Assembly (NCBI RefSeq): GCF_000337795.1
Contig: NZ_AOLP01000010.1
Span: forward strand, 1 to 64,000
Length of the DNA stretch: 64,000 nucleotides
From: Haloferax denitrificans ATCC 35960
Lineage (GTDB): Archaea; Halobacteriota; Halobacteria; Halobacteriales; Haloferacaceae
Direction: 5' to 3'
Each line of letters opens with the position of its first letter. Position 1 is the first letter of the stretch. This document shows positions 28,640 through 37,351 of this stretch, piece by piece. The notes beneath the pieces were generated by a model. That model did no database searches and was not told the origin of the DNA. It was given only the letters and a program-made list of their open reading frames with translations. The position numbers and the translations under genes are program-made.

Positions 28640-28918
28640 ATGGAACTCGAATTACGCTTCTTTGCGACGTTTCGAGAGGTGGTCGGCCAGAAGTCCATCT
28701 CCTGGCGGGTCGACGACGACGCGACGGTCGGCGACGTCCTCCGGTCGCTGGAAGCGGAGTACGACGGCCTCGCCGGGCGACTCATCGAAGACGGCGAGGT
28801 CAAACCGCACGTGAACGTGCTGAGAAACGGGCGCGAGGTGGTTCACCTCGACGGGATGGCCACGACGCTCGACGACGGGGACGCCGTGAGCGTCTTCCCG
28901 CCGGTCGCGGGGGGCTGA
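28640..28918 (+). CDS. samp3: ubiquitin-like small archaeal modifier protein SAMP3 / MoaD family
   Basis: 92 residues with the MoaD/ThiS beta-grasp pattern (MELELRFFATFREVVGQ, DDGDAVSVFPPVAGG) and the C-terminal Gly-Gly needed for adenylation and conjugation. Length and sequence match what I remember as SAMP3 of H. volcanii, which is linked to target lysines and is also MoaD-like, a sulfur carrier type for molybdopterin. An aldehyde ferredoxin oxidoreductase, which needs a pterin cofactor, is encoded 3 kb away. ATG 28640 is supported by the box at 28609-28615. Two small genes follow with almost no spacing. Confidence 0.9.
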   Translation: MELELRFFATFREVVGQKSISWRVDDDATVGDVLRSLEAEYDGLAGRLIEDGEVKPHVNVLRNGREVVHLDGMATTLDDGDAVSVFPPVAGG

Positions 28919-28919
28919 C

Positions 28920-29177
28920 GTGGCGCGCCGACAGCGGGCGTTCCGCGGCATCTCGCCCCGCCTCGCGATTCAGTACCTCGAAGGGCTCGGCGGCGAGGCC
29001 GACGGCGACGGCCGCGTGGTCGGTCCCGACTGGACCGTCGACATCGAGACCGAGGAGGTCACGATAACGAGCAGTATCCAACTCACCGAGGTGCAACTGT
29101 CGTTCGAGGGCGACGAGGCGACGCTCGACGACCTCGTCGAGCGGTTCGCGCAGAAGGCGATGCGCGCGGGGGGATGA
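28920..29177 (+). CDS. small conserved protein downstream of SAMP3
   Basis: 85 residues, GTG start 1 bp after the SAMP3 stop, and its stop overlaps the start of the next gene. It has an alternating helix-strand pattern (SPRLAIQYLEGLGGEADGDG, DIETEEVTITSSIQLTEVQLSF) with no cysteines. I do not know the family. Tight linkage to SAMP3 suggests a role in modifier conjugation or in molybdopterin/tungstopterin formation. Confidence 0.75.
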   Translation: MARRQRAFRGISPRLAIQYLEGLGGEADGDGRVVGPDWTVDIETEEVTITSSIQLTEVQLSFEGDEATLDDLVERFAQKAMRAGG

Positions 29178-29614
29178 CCGTGGGGGCAGACGGCGACCGG
29201 CGACCGGGGCGCGAACGACTCAGCGAGCGCCTCGCGCCGGACGGCGACGACGGCGGGCCCCACGGCGGTGCCATCGACGGCACGGCCATCATGCTCGCGG
29301 CCGCGAAGGCGAGCGTTCCCGCCAGCAACCTGCCGCGGTTGCTCGACCGGGCGCAGGCGTACCTCGACGGGCGGGCCGGCGAGTACGCACAGGGGTTCGA
29401 GTGCGTCCACGAGGACGACGAGACGGCGGTGTTTCTCGTCCCGCTGGGCCACTGGGACACGAAGGGACTCGACCTCGACTTCTCGCACCGCGAGGTCGAC
29501 GCCGTCCGCCGGGCGCACGCCGAACACCTCCGACGGGTCGGCGCGGACGCCGACCGCCGCGACGAGTTCGAGACGGCGCTCGAAATCCGCGAGGTCGCCG
29601 TCGTCAGTCGGTAG
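29174..29614 (+). CDS. conserved protein in the SAMP3 operon
   Basis: 146 residues, overlapping the previous gene by 4 bp. The N-terminal 35 residues are charged and probably disordered; the rest is a compact domain (AIMLAAAKASVPASNLPRLLDRAQAYLDGR ... ETAVFLVPLGHWDTKGLDLDF). No motif I can assign. Third gene of the SAMP3 operon. Confidence 0.75.
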   Translation: MTVGADGDRRPGRERLSERLAPDGDDGGPHGGAIDGTAIMLAAAKASVPASNLPRLLDRAQAYLDGRAGEYAQGFECVHEDDETAVFLVPLGHWDTKGLDLDFSHREVDAVRRAHAEHLRRVGADADRRDEFETALEIREVAVVSR

Positions 29615-29680
29615 GGCAAAAGCCGGCAACCCGCCCGACGATAGACGCCTATTTCGGGGGCGACGCCGTGCTACCGACAG

Positions 29681-30376
29681 ATGCCAACCGTTTCTTCCGA
29701 CCTCCTCGACGGCGTCCGGGCCGCGGGGCCGCTCCAACTCGGCATCGCGCCGTTCGGCCTCGTCGCCGGCGTCGCGGCCGTCGAACAGGGGCTGTCGGTC
29801 GCGCACGCCCTCGGCTTCTCCAGTCTCGTCTTCGCCGGCGCGTCGCAACTCGCCATGATAGAACTCCTCGGCGCGGACGCGCCGCTTGCCATCGTCGTCG
29901 GCACGGCCGTCGTCATCAACCTCCGGACGATGATGTACTCGGCGTCCATCGCGCCCTACTTCCGCGACCTGACCGCCCGGTCGAAGGCGCTCGCGTCGTA
30001 CCTCCTGACCGACCAAGCCTACGCGGTGTCCATCGCCCGCTACGGCCGCGACGGCGAGACCGACCGCTTCGCGTACTACTTCGGCGCGGGCGCGTCGCTG
30101 TGGCTCGTCTGGCAGGTGACGACCGTCGCCGGCGCGCTCCTCGGCTCCGGGCTCCCGCCGGAGCTGGGCTTCGACTTCGCCGCGCCGCTGGTCTTTCTCG
30201 CCCTGCTCGTCCCCACGCTGAAAGACCGCGCCTCCGGCGCGTCGTGTCTGGTCGGCGGCCTCGTCGCCACCGGCGTCGTCGTCGCGGGCGTCCCGTTCCA
30301 CCTCGACATCATCGTCGCGGCCGTCGTCGGCGTCCTCGCCGGCCTCGCGGTCGAATCGCTCGGAGGCGACGCCTGA
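29681..30376 (+). CDS. azlC: AzlC-family branched-chain amino acid exporter, large subunit
   Basis: 231 residues with about five to seven membrane segments and the AzlC motifs APFGLVAGV, FAGASQLAMIELLG and INLRTMMYSASIAPY. AzlC pairs with AzlD, encoded next, to export branched-chain amino acids or analogues. The ATG is supported by a TATA-like GCCTATTT at about 29648-29655. Its TGA is followed immediately by the azlD ATG. Confidence 0.9.
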   Translation: MPTVSSDLLDGVRAAGPLQLGIAPFGLVAGVAAVEQGLSVAHALGFSSLVFAGASQLAMIELLGADAPLAIVVGTAVVINLRTMMYSASIAPYFRDLTARSKALASYLLTDQAYAVSIARYGRDGETDRFAYYFGAGASLWLVWQVTTVAGALLGSGLPPELGFDFAAPLVFLALLVPTLKDRASGASCLVGGLVATGVVVAGVPFHLDIIVAAVVGVLAGLAVESLGGDA

Positions 30377-30715
30377 ATGCCGACCGGCTACGACTCGGCG
30401 ACCGTCTGGCTCGTCATCGCCCTCGCGGGCGTCCTCACGTTCGCCATCCGCGGCTCGTTCATCTACCTGTTCGGCCGCATCGACGACGTGCCGCCGGCGG
30501 TCGAGTCGGCGCTCGAGTACGTCCCCGCGGCCGTGTTCGCGGCGCTCGTCTTCCCGCCGCTCCTCGCGCCCGCCGGCGACCTCGCGGTCTCCGTCGGCAA
30601 CGAGAAACTCGTCGCCGGCGCGCTGGCCGCGCTCGCCGCGTGGTACACCGAACGCGTCCTCGCTACCATCCTCGTCGGCATGGGCGCGCTCTGGGTCCTC
30701 CGGTTCGTCGTCTGA
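30377..30715 (+). CDS. azlD: AzlD-family branched-chain amino acid exporter, small subunit
   Basis: 112 residues, three to four membrane segments, with the family motif FAIRGSFIYLFGRIDDVPPAV and EYVPAAVFAALVFPPLL. Begins directly after the azlC stop, so both are translated from one mRNA. Confidence 0.9.
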   Translation: MPTGYDSATVWLVIALAGVLTFAIRGSFIYLFGRIDDVPPAVESALEYVPAAVFAALVFPPLLAPAGDLAVSVGNEKLVAGALAALAAWYTERVLATILVGMGALWVLRFVV

Positions 30716-30772
30716 CCGGACGGCCCCCACGCCCCCAAGCTATTCGGGTCGGCGGCGACCACGACCGCACGC

Positions 30773-31492
30773 ATGCCCTCCCCACCTCCGCGCCTCTACT
30801 CGTTCCCCCGCGACGACGAGGGTCGCGCCCTCCTGCCGACCGGGTTCGCCGCCGGCGTCGCCGCGTTCGTCGCCGGCACGCTCGCGGTCGCCGGCTGGCT
30901 CGCCCTCGCCACCGACGGCTCGTTTTCCACGCTCGACGCCGCGACCGAGATGACCGGCGGCAAGTCCGTGTCGGCCCCGTTCGTGCCCGTCTGGACGTTC
31001 GGCGGCGCGATGGGCCTGCCCGTCCGCCTCGTCGAGACGACCGGTCCCGGCCGCGCGGTCGTCCTCCGGAACCTCGTCGACGGACTCGACGGCCCCGCCG
31101 ACCCGTGGTACTGGCTGGGCGCGCTCCCGCCCGCCTGCCTCTTTCTCGCCGGGTTCGTCACGGCGCGCCTCACGGCGTGGTCGCGACGCCCCGCCGAGGG
31201 GTTCGCCACGGGGTCGTCCGTCGCCTTCGGCTTCGCCGCCGCCGTCGCCGTCGCCGCGGTCGTCGCCCGCGTCGGCCTCGGCGACGTACCCCCGAACGCG
31301 GAGGGGTTCGTCCGCGTCGGTTCGACCGGGTTCCACCCGACCGACCTCGACGGGGACTCGGTCGGCCTCCCGCTTTGGGGCGCGTTCACCGGACTCCTGT
31401 TCGGCGTCGTCTTCGGCGGCCTCGGCGGGGCGGTGGCGTCGCTCGTCGATAGACTCGTCTCCGCGGTTCGCAATCGGTCGAAAAAGGCGTGA
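30773..31492 (+). CDS. multi-spanning membrane protein
   Basis: 239 residues with membrane segments at about 22-45, 60-75, 115-135, 145-175 and 205-230. A TATA-like AAGCTATTC about 35 bp upstream suggests its own promoter. The family is unknown to me; there is no catalytic motif. It lies between AzlCD and the convergent aldehyde ferredoxin oxidoreductase gene. Confidence 0.75.
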   Translation: MPSPPPRLYSFPRDDEGRALLPTGFAAGVAAFVAGTLAVAGWLALATDGSFSTLDAATEMTGGKSVSAPFVPVWTFGGAMGLPVRLVETTGPGRAVVLRNLVDGLDGPADPWYWLGALPPACLFLAGFVTARLTAWSRRPAEGFATGSSVAFGFAAAVAVAAVVARVGLGDVPPNAEGFVRVGSTGFHPTDLDGDSVGLPLWGAFTGLLFGVVFGGLGGAVASLVDRLVSAVRNRSKKA

Positions 31493-31549
31493 TTCGGGTG
31501 AGTATCGACCGCGGCCGGGTGGGGCCGGGTGGTCGGTCCAGCCGTCGGC

Positions 31550-33481
31550 TCAGTCGTCGGCGGGCGCGGGCGAGTCGCCGCGGGAGACGCCCGTACCGGG
31601 GCCGATGTCGATTTCGAGCTCGGCGAGACGCTCGTCGGGGACGACGCCGTCGACCCACTGGCGGCGGGCGTAGTACTCCTCTTTCATCTCGTCGAGTTCG
31701 CACAGCTGACCCTCGGACGCGCCCTGTCCCGGCATCGCCTCGTCGCCCTCGACGAAGCGTCCCGGAAGCGAGTCGTCGGCGCCGTCGAAGCCGGCGAGGT
31801 TGTTGTAGTACCGCTCTAACGTGTAGATGCGGTCGCCGGTTTCGAGCAGTTCCTCTTCGGTCACGTCGCGGCCGGTCATGCCGTTGTACTGCAGGACGTA
31901 CTCTTCGATGCCCTCCGCGAACGCGTTGAACTTGCAGATGTCGAACGAGTCCGAGATGGCGTGCATGTCCTGGAACAGCGCCACGAGTTCGCCCTTCCCG
32001 CGCCACTCGTGGGGGTCGTGTTTCTCCGGGATGCCGAGAATCTCGGCGGACGGCGTGTAGCCGCGGAGGTGACACGCGCCGCGGTTGGAGGTGGCGTAGC
32101 CGATGCCCATGCCCTTCATACAGCGCGGGTCGTACGCCGCGATGGTCTGGCCCTTGACGGCCAGCGAGTTGTCGTAGGCGTCGAAGCGCTCGGCGACGCG
32201 GTTTGCGCCCTCGGCGAGGGCGTCGGCGAGGTCGCCGTCGCGGTTCGCAACCTCGGTGATGAGGTCGATCATGCGCTCGGTGTCGCCCCAGTCGAGCTGT
32301 TCGCTCAGGTCGTCGAGCTTGCCCTGTTCGGACATCTCCATGGCCATCGCCATCATGTTGCCCATCTCGATGGTGTCGACGCCCATGTCGTTACAGCGGT
32401 CGATCATGACGGCGATTTCGTCGCGCTCGGTGTGTCCGGAGTTCGGGCCCAGCGCGTAGGCGGACTCGTACTCGTAGGACTCGCCGCGGACGTTCAGCTC
32501 CTCGCCTTTGTGCATCACCGACACCTCGACTTCCTTCTTACAGGCGACCGGGCAGGAGTGACACGTCGGCTCGTCGACGAGGATGTTCTCGCGGACGTTC
32601 TCGCCGGAGACGCGCTCGGAGTCGATGTCGACGCCCTCGGCGTCTCGCATCGCCGACGTCGAGGTGTACTTCCCGTTTTTCGTCGGGAGGCCGTCGAGCT
32701 CCTCGCCCGCGTTCATCAGGACGTTCGTCCCGTACAGCGACAGGCCGCCCTCGTTGGGCGCGGTGACCTCGGACTCGCGGATGAGTTGCATCGCCTGCTG
32801 GTAGCCCTGTTTGAACGTGTCGGCGTCGGCGGGCTTCGGCATCCGCGTGCCGGACTTCACGACGACCGCCTTGAGGTTCTTCGACCCCATGACCGCCCCC
32901 GTGCCGCCGCGGCCGGACGCGCGGTCGTCCTCGTTGATGATACAGCCGTATCTGACCTCGTTCTCGCCGCCGGGGCCGATGGCCATTATCGAGAGGTTCT
33001 TGCCGAGGCTTCCGTCGACCTCGCCTTCGAGCTCCTCGATGGTCTCGTGGACGCCCTTGCCCCAGAGGTGTTCGGCGTCGTGGAGCGTCAGTTCGCCGTC
33101 CTCGACGACGGCGTAGCTCGGCCGCTCGGCCTTCCCCGTGAACAGCAGGCCGTCGAAGCCGGACCACTTGAGCCGCGCGCCGCTCCAGCCGCCGTGGTGC
33201 GAGTCAGTGACGGTCCCCGTGAGCGGGGATTTCGTCACGACCGCGATTCGACCGCTCATCACGGTCTGCGTGCCGGTGAGCGGGCCGGTCATGAACGCGA
33301 GGAGGTTGTCCGGCCCCAGCGGGTCCACGTCCGGTCCCTGGTCGAAGACGTACTTCACGCCGAGGCCGCGGGCCCCGATGTACTTCTTTGCGTCCTCGTC
33401 GTCGATTCCCTCGTACGCGATGTCGCCTGACGACAGGTCCACCCGAGCGACCTTGTCGTGATAACCACCGAGTTCAGTCAT
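31550..33481 (-). CDS. aor: aldehyde ferredoxin oxidoreductase (tungsten/molybdenum-pterin enzyme)
   Basis: 643 residues over the full AOR length. The N-terminal domain binding the bis-pterin has GARGLGVKYVF and GRIAVVTKSPLTGTVTDSHHGG. The [4Fe-4S] ligands are CHSCPVAC at about residue 310 (C-x2-C-x3-C) and a fourth Cys in DICKF near 515. It oxidises aldehydes to acids with ferredoxin as acceptor, in the cytosol; the true substrate cannot be read here. A TATA-like GTATATAAC (minus strand, about 33496-33504) precedes the ATG at 33479-33481. A palindrome at 33538-33555 lies upstream. A MoaD-like SAMP3 gene nearby fits pterin supply. Confidence 0.93.
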   Translation of the reverse strand: MTELGGYHDKVARVDLSSGDIAYEGIDDEDAKKYIGARGLGVKYVFDQGPDVDPLGPDNLLAFMTGPLTGTQTVMSGRIAVVTKSPLTGTVTDSHHGGWSGARLKWSGFDGLLFTGKAERPSYAVVEDGELTLHDAEHLWGKGVHETIEELEGEVDGSLGKNLSIMAIGPGGENEVRYGCIINEDDRASGRGGTGAVMGSKNLKAVVVKSGTRMPKPADADTFKQGYQQAMQLIRESEVTAPNEGGLSLYGTNVLMNAGEELDGLPTKNGKYTSTSAMRDAEGVDIDSERVSGENVRENILVDEPTCHSCPVACKKEVEVSVMHKGEELNVRGESYEYESAYALGPNSGHTERDEIAVMIDRCNDMGVDTIEMGNMMAMAMEMSEQGKLDDLSEQLDWGDTERMIDLITEVANRDGDLADALAEGANRVAERFDAYDNSLAVKGQTIAAYDPRCMKGMGIGYATSNRGACHLRGYTPSAEILGIPEKHDPHEWRGKGELVALFQDMHAISDSFDICKFNAFAEGIEEYVLQYNGMTGRDVTEEELLETGDRIYTLERYYNNLAGFDGADDSLPGRFVEGDEAMPGQGASEGQLCELDEMKEEYYARRQWVDGVVPDERLAELEIDIGPGTGVSRGDSPAPADD

Positions 33482-33537
33482 TGTAATCCTCGTTAGTTAT
33501 ATACGGTCGCTGGCGGGTTAGTGATTCCCACCTTCAA

Positions 33538-33555
33538 GTAACTGATAGTAGTTAC
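33538..33555. promoter_or_regulatory. palindrome upstream of the aldehyde ferredoxin oxidoreductase promoter
   Basis: GTAACT-GATAGT-AGTTAC, 6-bp arms with a 6-bp spacer. About 35 bp upstream of the aor TATA-like box, a position typical for an activator site. Confidence 0.4.
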
Positions 33556-33607
33556 GCCGACGCGAACCGACGCCGGACTGTCTCGGGATTGCGGCAATCC
33601 GTGCGAC

Positions 33608-34687
33608 TCATCCCGGTTGCGGGCCGGCCGCCCGCAACGCGACGGTTCCGGTGGCGTCGACGACGACGCTCGCGGGGCCGCGCGGCGGACAGGACCACCA
33701 CGTTCCCGAGGTTGCCGCGCCGGTTTCGAGGCTCGCCGAGACGGCGTGACCTCCCGAGGTCGTCACGGGGACGAGCTCGCGGACCTCGCCGGGGTCGAGC
33801 GCGAGCGTGCGGGCGAACGACTCGCCGCCGCCCGCGGCGTCGACCCGGAGCGAGAGCCGGTGCGGCTCGTCGTCGCGGTTGGCGACCGTGAGCGTCGTGT
33901 TCGCCGGGCCGCAACCGGTCGTCCCGCTCGACACGTCGACGTACTTCGTCGGCTGGTCGGGGACCGGCCACGCCGTCTCGACGCGCCGCTCGGCCGTCTC
34001 GACGGCGACGCGGTAGCTCCCGCTTCGGTACGTCACCGGCACCGACAGCCGCGCTCCCGTGGGGACGCGGTACGTCCGGTCCACGAGCGCCGTGTCGCCG
34101 AGGTCGATGCGGAGCCGCGCGGTCGTCTCGGGACCGGGGTTCTCCACGACGACGCCCGCTGGCGCGTACCACCGGGCTGAGCCGTCGCCGACGAGCGGGA
34201 GGTCGATTCTCGGCCCGTCGTCGGGGGTCGCCGCCGCGAGCGAACACTCCCCCCGCGCGTCGCACGAGACGGTCCGCCAGAACGCCGCGGCGTCCCGGCC
34301 GAGGACGACTTCCAGCCCCTCGAACGCCGCGTCGACGGTCCACGTCGAGCGTGCCCGCAGGCCGCTGTCCGTCTCGACGAGCACCGCCGTCTCCCCGGTC
34401 GGCACCGAAACCGACAGCGCGGCGCGCTCGCCGGGCACGAGGTCGCGGTTCTCGAAGAACGCGTCGCGGCCGCCGCGGACGCCGACGACGGTCGCGAACA
34501 CCGGGTCCGGCGTCGGGTTCCAGAGCGTCAGCGACCGCTCTACGCGCGCTTCGGTCGTCGGCGTCGCGGTCGGCGCGTCGGTCCCCTCCTCGGGCGTCGG
34601 CGTCTCCGTCTCCCCGTCCGGCGTCCCGCACCCGGCGAGTCCGGCGACGCCGCCCGCGAGAAGCGAGAGGAGCGTGCGGCGCTCCAT
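33608..34687 (-). CDS. secreted lipoprotein
   Basis: 359 residues. The signal peptide ends in a lipobox (VAGLAGCGT, Cys at about 20), followed by a Thr/Pro/Glu-rich linker at 22-47, as in haloarchaeal lipoproteins. The rest is beta-rich with three similar beta-sandwich units, each with WxPxPDP or VENPGPET and VPTG turns. The start at 34685-34687 is supported by a TATA-like TTCATATG at about 34708-34715. Divergent from the DICT gene. Ligand unknown. Confidence 0.83.
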   Translation of the reverse strand: MERRTLLSLLAGGVAGLAGCGTPDGETETPTPEEGTDAPTATPTTEARVERSLTLWNPTPDPVFATVVGVRGGRDAFFENRDLVPGERAALSVSVPTGETAVLVETDSGLRARSTWTVDAAFEGLEVVLGRDAAAFWRTVSCDARGECSLAAATPDDGPRIDLPLVGDGSARWYAPAGVVVENPGPETTARLRIDLGDTALVDRTYRVPTGARLSVPVTYRSGSYRVAVETAERRVETAWPVPDQPTKYVDVSSGTTGCGPANTTLTVANRDDEPHRLSLRVDAAGGGESFARTLALDPGEVRELVPVTTSGGHAVSASLETGAATSGTWWSCPPRGPASVVVDATGTVALRAAGPQPG

Positions 34688-34819
34688 ACCGCACCTACGG
34701 GCGCGACGCATATGAACGTCTGTCGCGGCGGCCGCCCCTCGCGACCGCGGCGCTCCGCCGTCGCGGCTCCGACCTCCAAAACAGCTATTTCGTCGGCCGT
34801 CAGTCGTGTTCACGAACAG

Positions 34820-35668
34820 ATGGGACTCGACAGCTTCCTCGACGCGATTGGCACCACGAGTCGGTCGCTCTCGGTGGTCAATCGCTCGGCACCCGACCCC
34901 GTCCAGCGGATGCTCGAAACCACGTTCGCCGACCAGCCGGTCGACGTCGACGAGCTGTCGGACGACGCCCGCGGCGACGACGTGGTCGTGCTCTCCGAGG
35001 GGACGGCCGAGGGGCGGGAGGTCGTCGCGACCTCGTCGCTGGAGGACGTGATGAACACCGTCCTCCTCGTGAACTCCGACCTCTACAAGACGGGGCAGAC
35101 GAAACTCGACGAGTTCGAGCTTCCGTCGGTGCTCACGCGGCTCGACGACGTGCCGTTCTCCCTCCGCGGCTATCCCGAGTCCGACAAGGAGAAACTGCTC
35201 CTCGTGGCGATTTCGCGGTACATCGAGCGCCACGCGTGGCGCGCCGGCGACGGCAGGCTCCGGTCGTCGTTCCAGCGGCTCTCCCGAATCAAAGACGAGC
35301 GCGGGACGCGGGCGGTCTACCAGAAGGTCGCGTCGACCGACGTGCAGACCCACGTCTACGGGATTCCGGACTGGACGCCGCCGTCGAACTCCGACCTCCT
35401 GACCCACGGCGGCTACACGGACGAGTTCTACGACTCGTGGTTCGTCGTCTACACGCCGCCGGAGGGCGGTCCGGGCGAAGCGGTCGAGTCGGACGGTGGG
35501 ACCGACGAGGCGGCCCCGGGCGACGGGCGGGGTATCGACGGCGCGACGCCGGGCCAGCCCGTCGCCCTCCTCGCCTTGGAGACCGAACCGAAGCGCTGGG
35601 AGGGCTACTGGACGTTCCAACCGTCGCTCGTTTCCGACATCGACCGCTACATCTCGCGGAACATGTGA
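34820..35668 (+). CDS. DICT-domain sensory protein
   Basis: 282 residues. The region at about 1-220 fits the DICT domain (sensory domain found with diguanylate cyclases and two-component systems in bacteria, and as a stand-alone protein in haloarchaea): SFLDAIGTTSRSLSVVNRSAPDPV, a YGIPDWTPP loop, and SWFVVYTPPEG. A Gly/Asp-rich linker near 220-245 precedes LLALETEPKRWEGYWTF. ATG 34820 is supported by a TATA-like AGCTATTT about 30 bp upstream. No output domain is attached, so it must act through another protein. Confidence 0.8.
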   Translation: MGLDSFLDAIGTTSRSLSVVNRSAPDPVQRMLETTFADQPVDVDELSDDARGDDVVVLSEGTAEGREVVATSSLEDVMNTVLLVNSDLYKTGQTKLDEFELPSVLTRLDDVPFSLRGYPESDKEKLLLVAISRYIERHAWRAGDGRLRSSFQRLSRIKDERGTRAVYQKVASTDVQTHVYGIPDWTPPSNSDLLTHGGYTDEFYDSWFVVYTPPEGGPGEAVESDGGTDEAAPGDGRGIDGATPGQPVALLALETEPKRWEGYWTFQPSLVSDIDRYISRNM

Positions 35669-35756
35669 GCGACCGGACAGGCCCGGTCGGTCGGTGCCCG
35701 CCGGCCGTCGAACCCAGACGAAGCCGCTTTACGCACCCGTCCGATACGGGTATCCA

Positions 35757-36839
35757 ATGAGTAAGCCGAGCCCCGAGGTCTACGAGCGGGGACGCGGGAT
35801 GGACGCGCACAACAAGGTGATGCGCGACATCCGTTCGCGGAAGCAGAAGACCTACGACCCCCACGAGCCGACCCGGGTGTGGATAGACGAGGACAACACG
35901 CCCGACGGCGTCTACGACTCGCTGACGATTATCCTCAACACCGGCGGCTGTCGGTGGGCGCGCGCCGGCGGCTGTACGATGTGCGGCTACGTCGCCGAGT
36001 CCGTCGAGGGCGGTACCGTCGCCCACGAGGCGCTGATGGACCAGATTCAGGTCTGTCTCGACCACGAGGCCGAGGAGATGGACGACGGCGAGAAAGCCGG
36101 TCTCATCAAGATTTACACCTCCGGCTCGTTCCTCGACGAGCGCGAGGTGCCCGCCGAGACCCGCGACGCCATCGCCGAGACGTTCGCCGACCGCGACCGC
36201 ATGGTCGTCGAGTCGCTCCCGGACTTCGTCACGCGCGAGAAGCTCGCCGACTTCACCGACCGCGGCCTCGAAACCGACGTGGCAGTCGGCCTCGAAACCG
36301 CCACCGACCGCGTCCGCCACGACTGCGTGAACAAGTACTTCGACTTCGCGGACTTCGAGGACGCCTGCGAGGAGGCCGCCGCGGCCGGCGGCGGCGTCAA
36401 GGCGTACCTCCTGATGAAGCCGCCGTTCCTCTCGGAGCCCGAGGCGCTCGACGACATGAAGTCCTCCATCCGCCGGTGCGCGGCGGTCGACAACTGCCAC
36501 ACCGTCTCGATGAACCCGACGAACGTCCAGCGCTACACGATGGTCGACGAGCTGTTTTTCAACGGCGGCTACCGCCCGCCGTGGCTCTGGTCGGTCGCAG
36601 AGGCGCTCCGCGAGACCGCCGACGTGGACGCCATCGTCGTCTCCGACCCCGTCGGCGGCGGCCAAGAGCGCGGCGCGCACAACTGCGGCGACTGCGACGA
36701 ACTCGTGTTCAAGGCGGTCAAGGACTTCAACCTCCGGCAGGACCCGAGCGTCTTCGAGCAGGTGTCCTGCGACTGCGAGGCGACGTGGGAGTTCGTCCTC
36801 GACAACGAGACGAGCTACAACATGCCGCTCGTGAAGTAA
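35757..36839 (+). CDS. archaeosine biosynthesis radical SAM enzyme RaSEA
   Basis: 360 residues. Radical SAM cluster Cys65, Cys73 and Cys76 in GGCRWARAGGCTMCGY, the C-x7-C-x2-C pattern typical of this family, followed by YTSGSFLDEREVP and GLETATDRVRHDCVNKY. Two further Cys groups near the C-terminus (NCGDCDE, CDCE) could bind a second metal. RaSEA works with ArcS to turn preQ0-lysine on tRNA position 15 into archaeosine. It stands alone here, after the DICT gene. Confidence 0.88.
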   Translation: MSKPSPEVYERGRGMDAHNKVMRDIRSRKQKTYDPHEPTRVWIDEDNTPDGVYDSLTIILNTGGCRWARAGGCTMCGYVAESVEGGTVAHEALMDQIQVCLDHEAEEMDDGEKAGLIKIYTSGSFLDEREVPAETRDAIAETFADRDRMVVESLPDFVTREKLADFTDRGLETDVAVGLETATDRVRHDCVNKYFDFADFEDACEEAAAAGGGVKAYLLMKPPFLSEPEALDDMKSSIRRCAAVDNCHTVSMNPTNVQRYTMVDELFFNGGYRPPWLWSVAEALRETADVDAIVVSDPVGGGQERGAHNCGDCDELVFKAVKDFNLRQDPSVFEQVSCDCEATWEFVLDNETSYNMPLVK

Positions 36840-36990
36840 GCGCGCCGAGGCGCGCGACTGCGCGTCACCGCCGATGTCGCCTTCGCGCGGGCGCACGCTC
36901 GCGCTGAACCGGAACCGGAACCGCGGCGTCGCCCGTCCGCATCTCCGACCGTTCGTCCACTATCACGCCACGTTTTCTCTCATTCGGCCG

Positions 36991-37038
36991 CGTTAGGGGG
37001 TGCTATCCGAAAGTAACAGGCTCCTAACGGTTGGATAG
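36991..37038 (+). other. interleaved inverted repeats (pseudoknot-like pattern)
   Basis: Arm A CGTTAGG at 36991-36997 pairs with CCTAACG at 37023-37029. Arm B CTATCC at 37003-37008 pairs with GGATAG at 37033-37038. B extends to 8 bp with one G-U, and A extends to 9 bp with one G-U. The order A-B-A'-B' allows a pseudoknot or two competing hairpins in RNA, or two overlapping symmetric protein sites. Lies in the 276-bp gap between RaSEA and the 38-residue gene. Confidence 0.45.
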
Positions 37039-37115
37039 GACATTCGTATCAAAGAGGGTGTGAGTCGTTGTCATATTCGGTGGTTCGGACGTGTCCATCC
37101 GAACCGCCCGCCATC

Positions 37116-37232
37116 ATGACGAAACACACGTACAAGACCGTCTACTACGCGGATGGGTGGTTCGAGATACGCGAAGAGGAGAACGCCGAGGCGTGGATCG
37201 CCACGGACGCTCCCTGCGGTCTCGCCCCATAG
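37116..37232 (+). CDS. 38-residue haloarchaeal microprotein
   Basis: Starts MTKHTYKTVYYADGWFEI and ends AWIATDAPCGLAP. The pattern of an aromatic N-terminal strand, REEENAEAWI and SD/TD near the end resembles the many short haloarchaeal proteins with an E-N-x-x-A-W-(I/L) motif. TATA-like GTCATATTC lies about 45 bp upstream, so a short leader is likely. A T6 tract follows about 100 bp later. Codon choice is like the neighbours. Function unknown. Confidence 0.6.
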   Translation: MTKHTYKTVYYADGWFEIREEENAEAWIATDAPCGLAP

Positions 37233-37338
37233 CACGCGGTACGCGGGCCGGAAACCTCGACACTCCAACATCGCTCATCGTGTACGCCGCCACGTTCGCC
37301 AACCGGCCCCGTACCGCCCGCCACCGCGGCGGACGGTC

Positions 37339-37344
37339 TTTTTT
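37339..37344. terminator. T tract between convergent genes
   Basis: TTTTTT followed by ATAA, preceded by GC-rich inverted sequence. Just 8 bp from the purQ stop; it would end transcription of the microprotein gene on the plus strand. Confidence 0.4.
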
Positions 37345-37351
37345 ATAACCC

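Noticed and set aside
34688-35620. N-terminal extension of the lipoprotein frame
   Set aside because: The open frame continues upstream, but the lipobox signal peptide and the TATA-like box fix the start at 34687; the extension overlaps the DICT gene.
36991-37038. Simple terminator hairpin for RaSEA
   Set aside because: The arms are interleaved rather than nested and no T tract follows.
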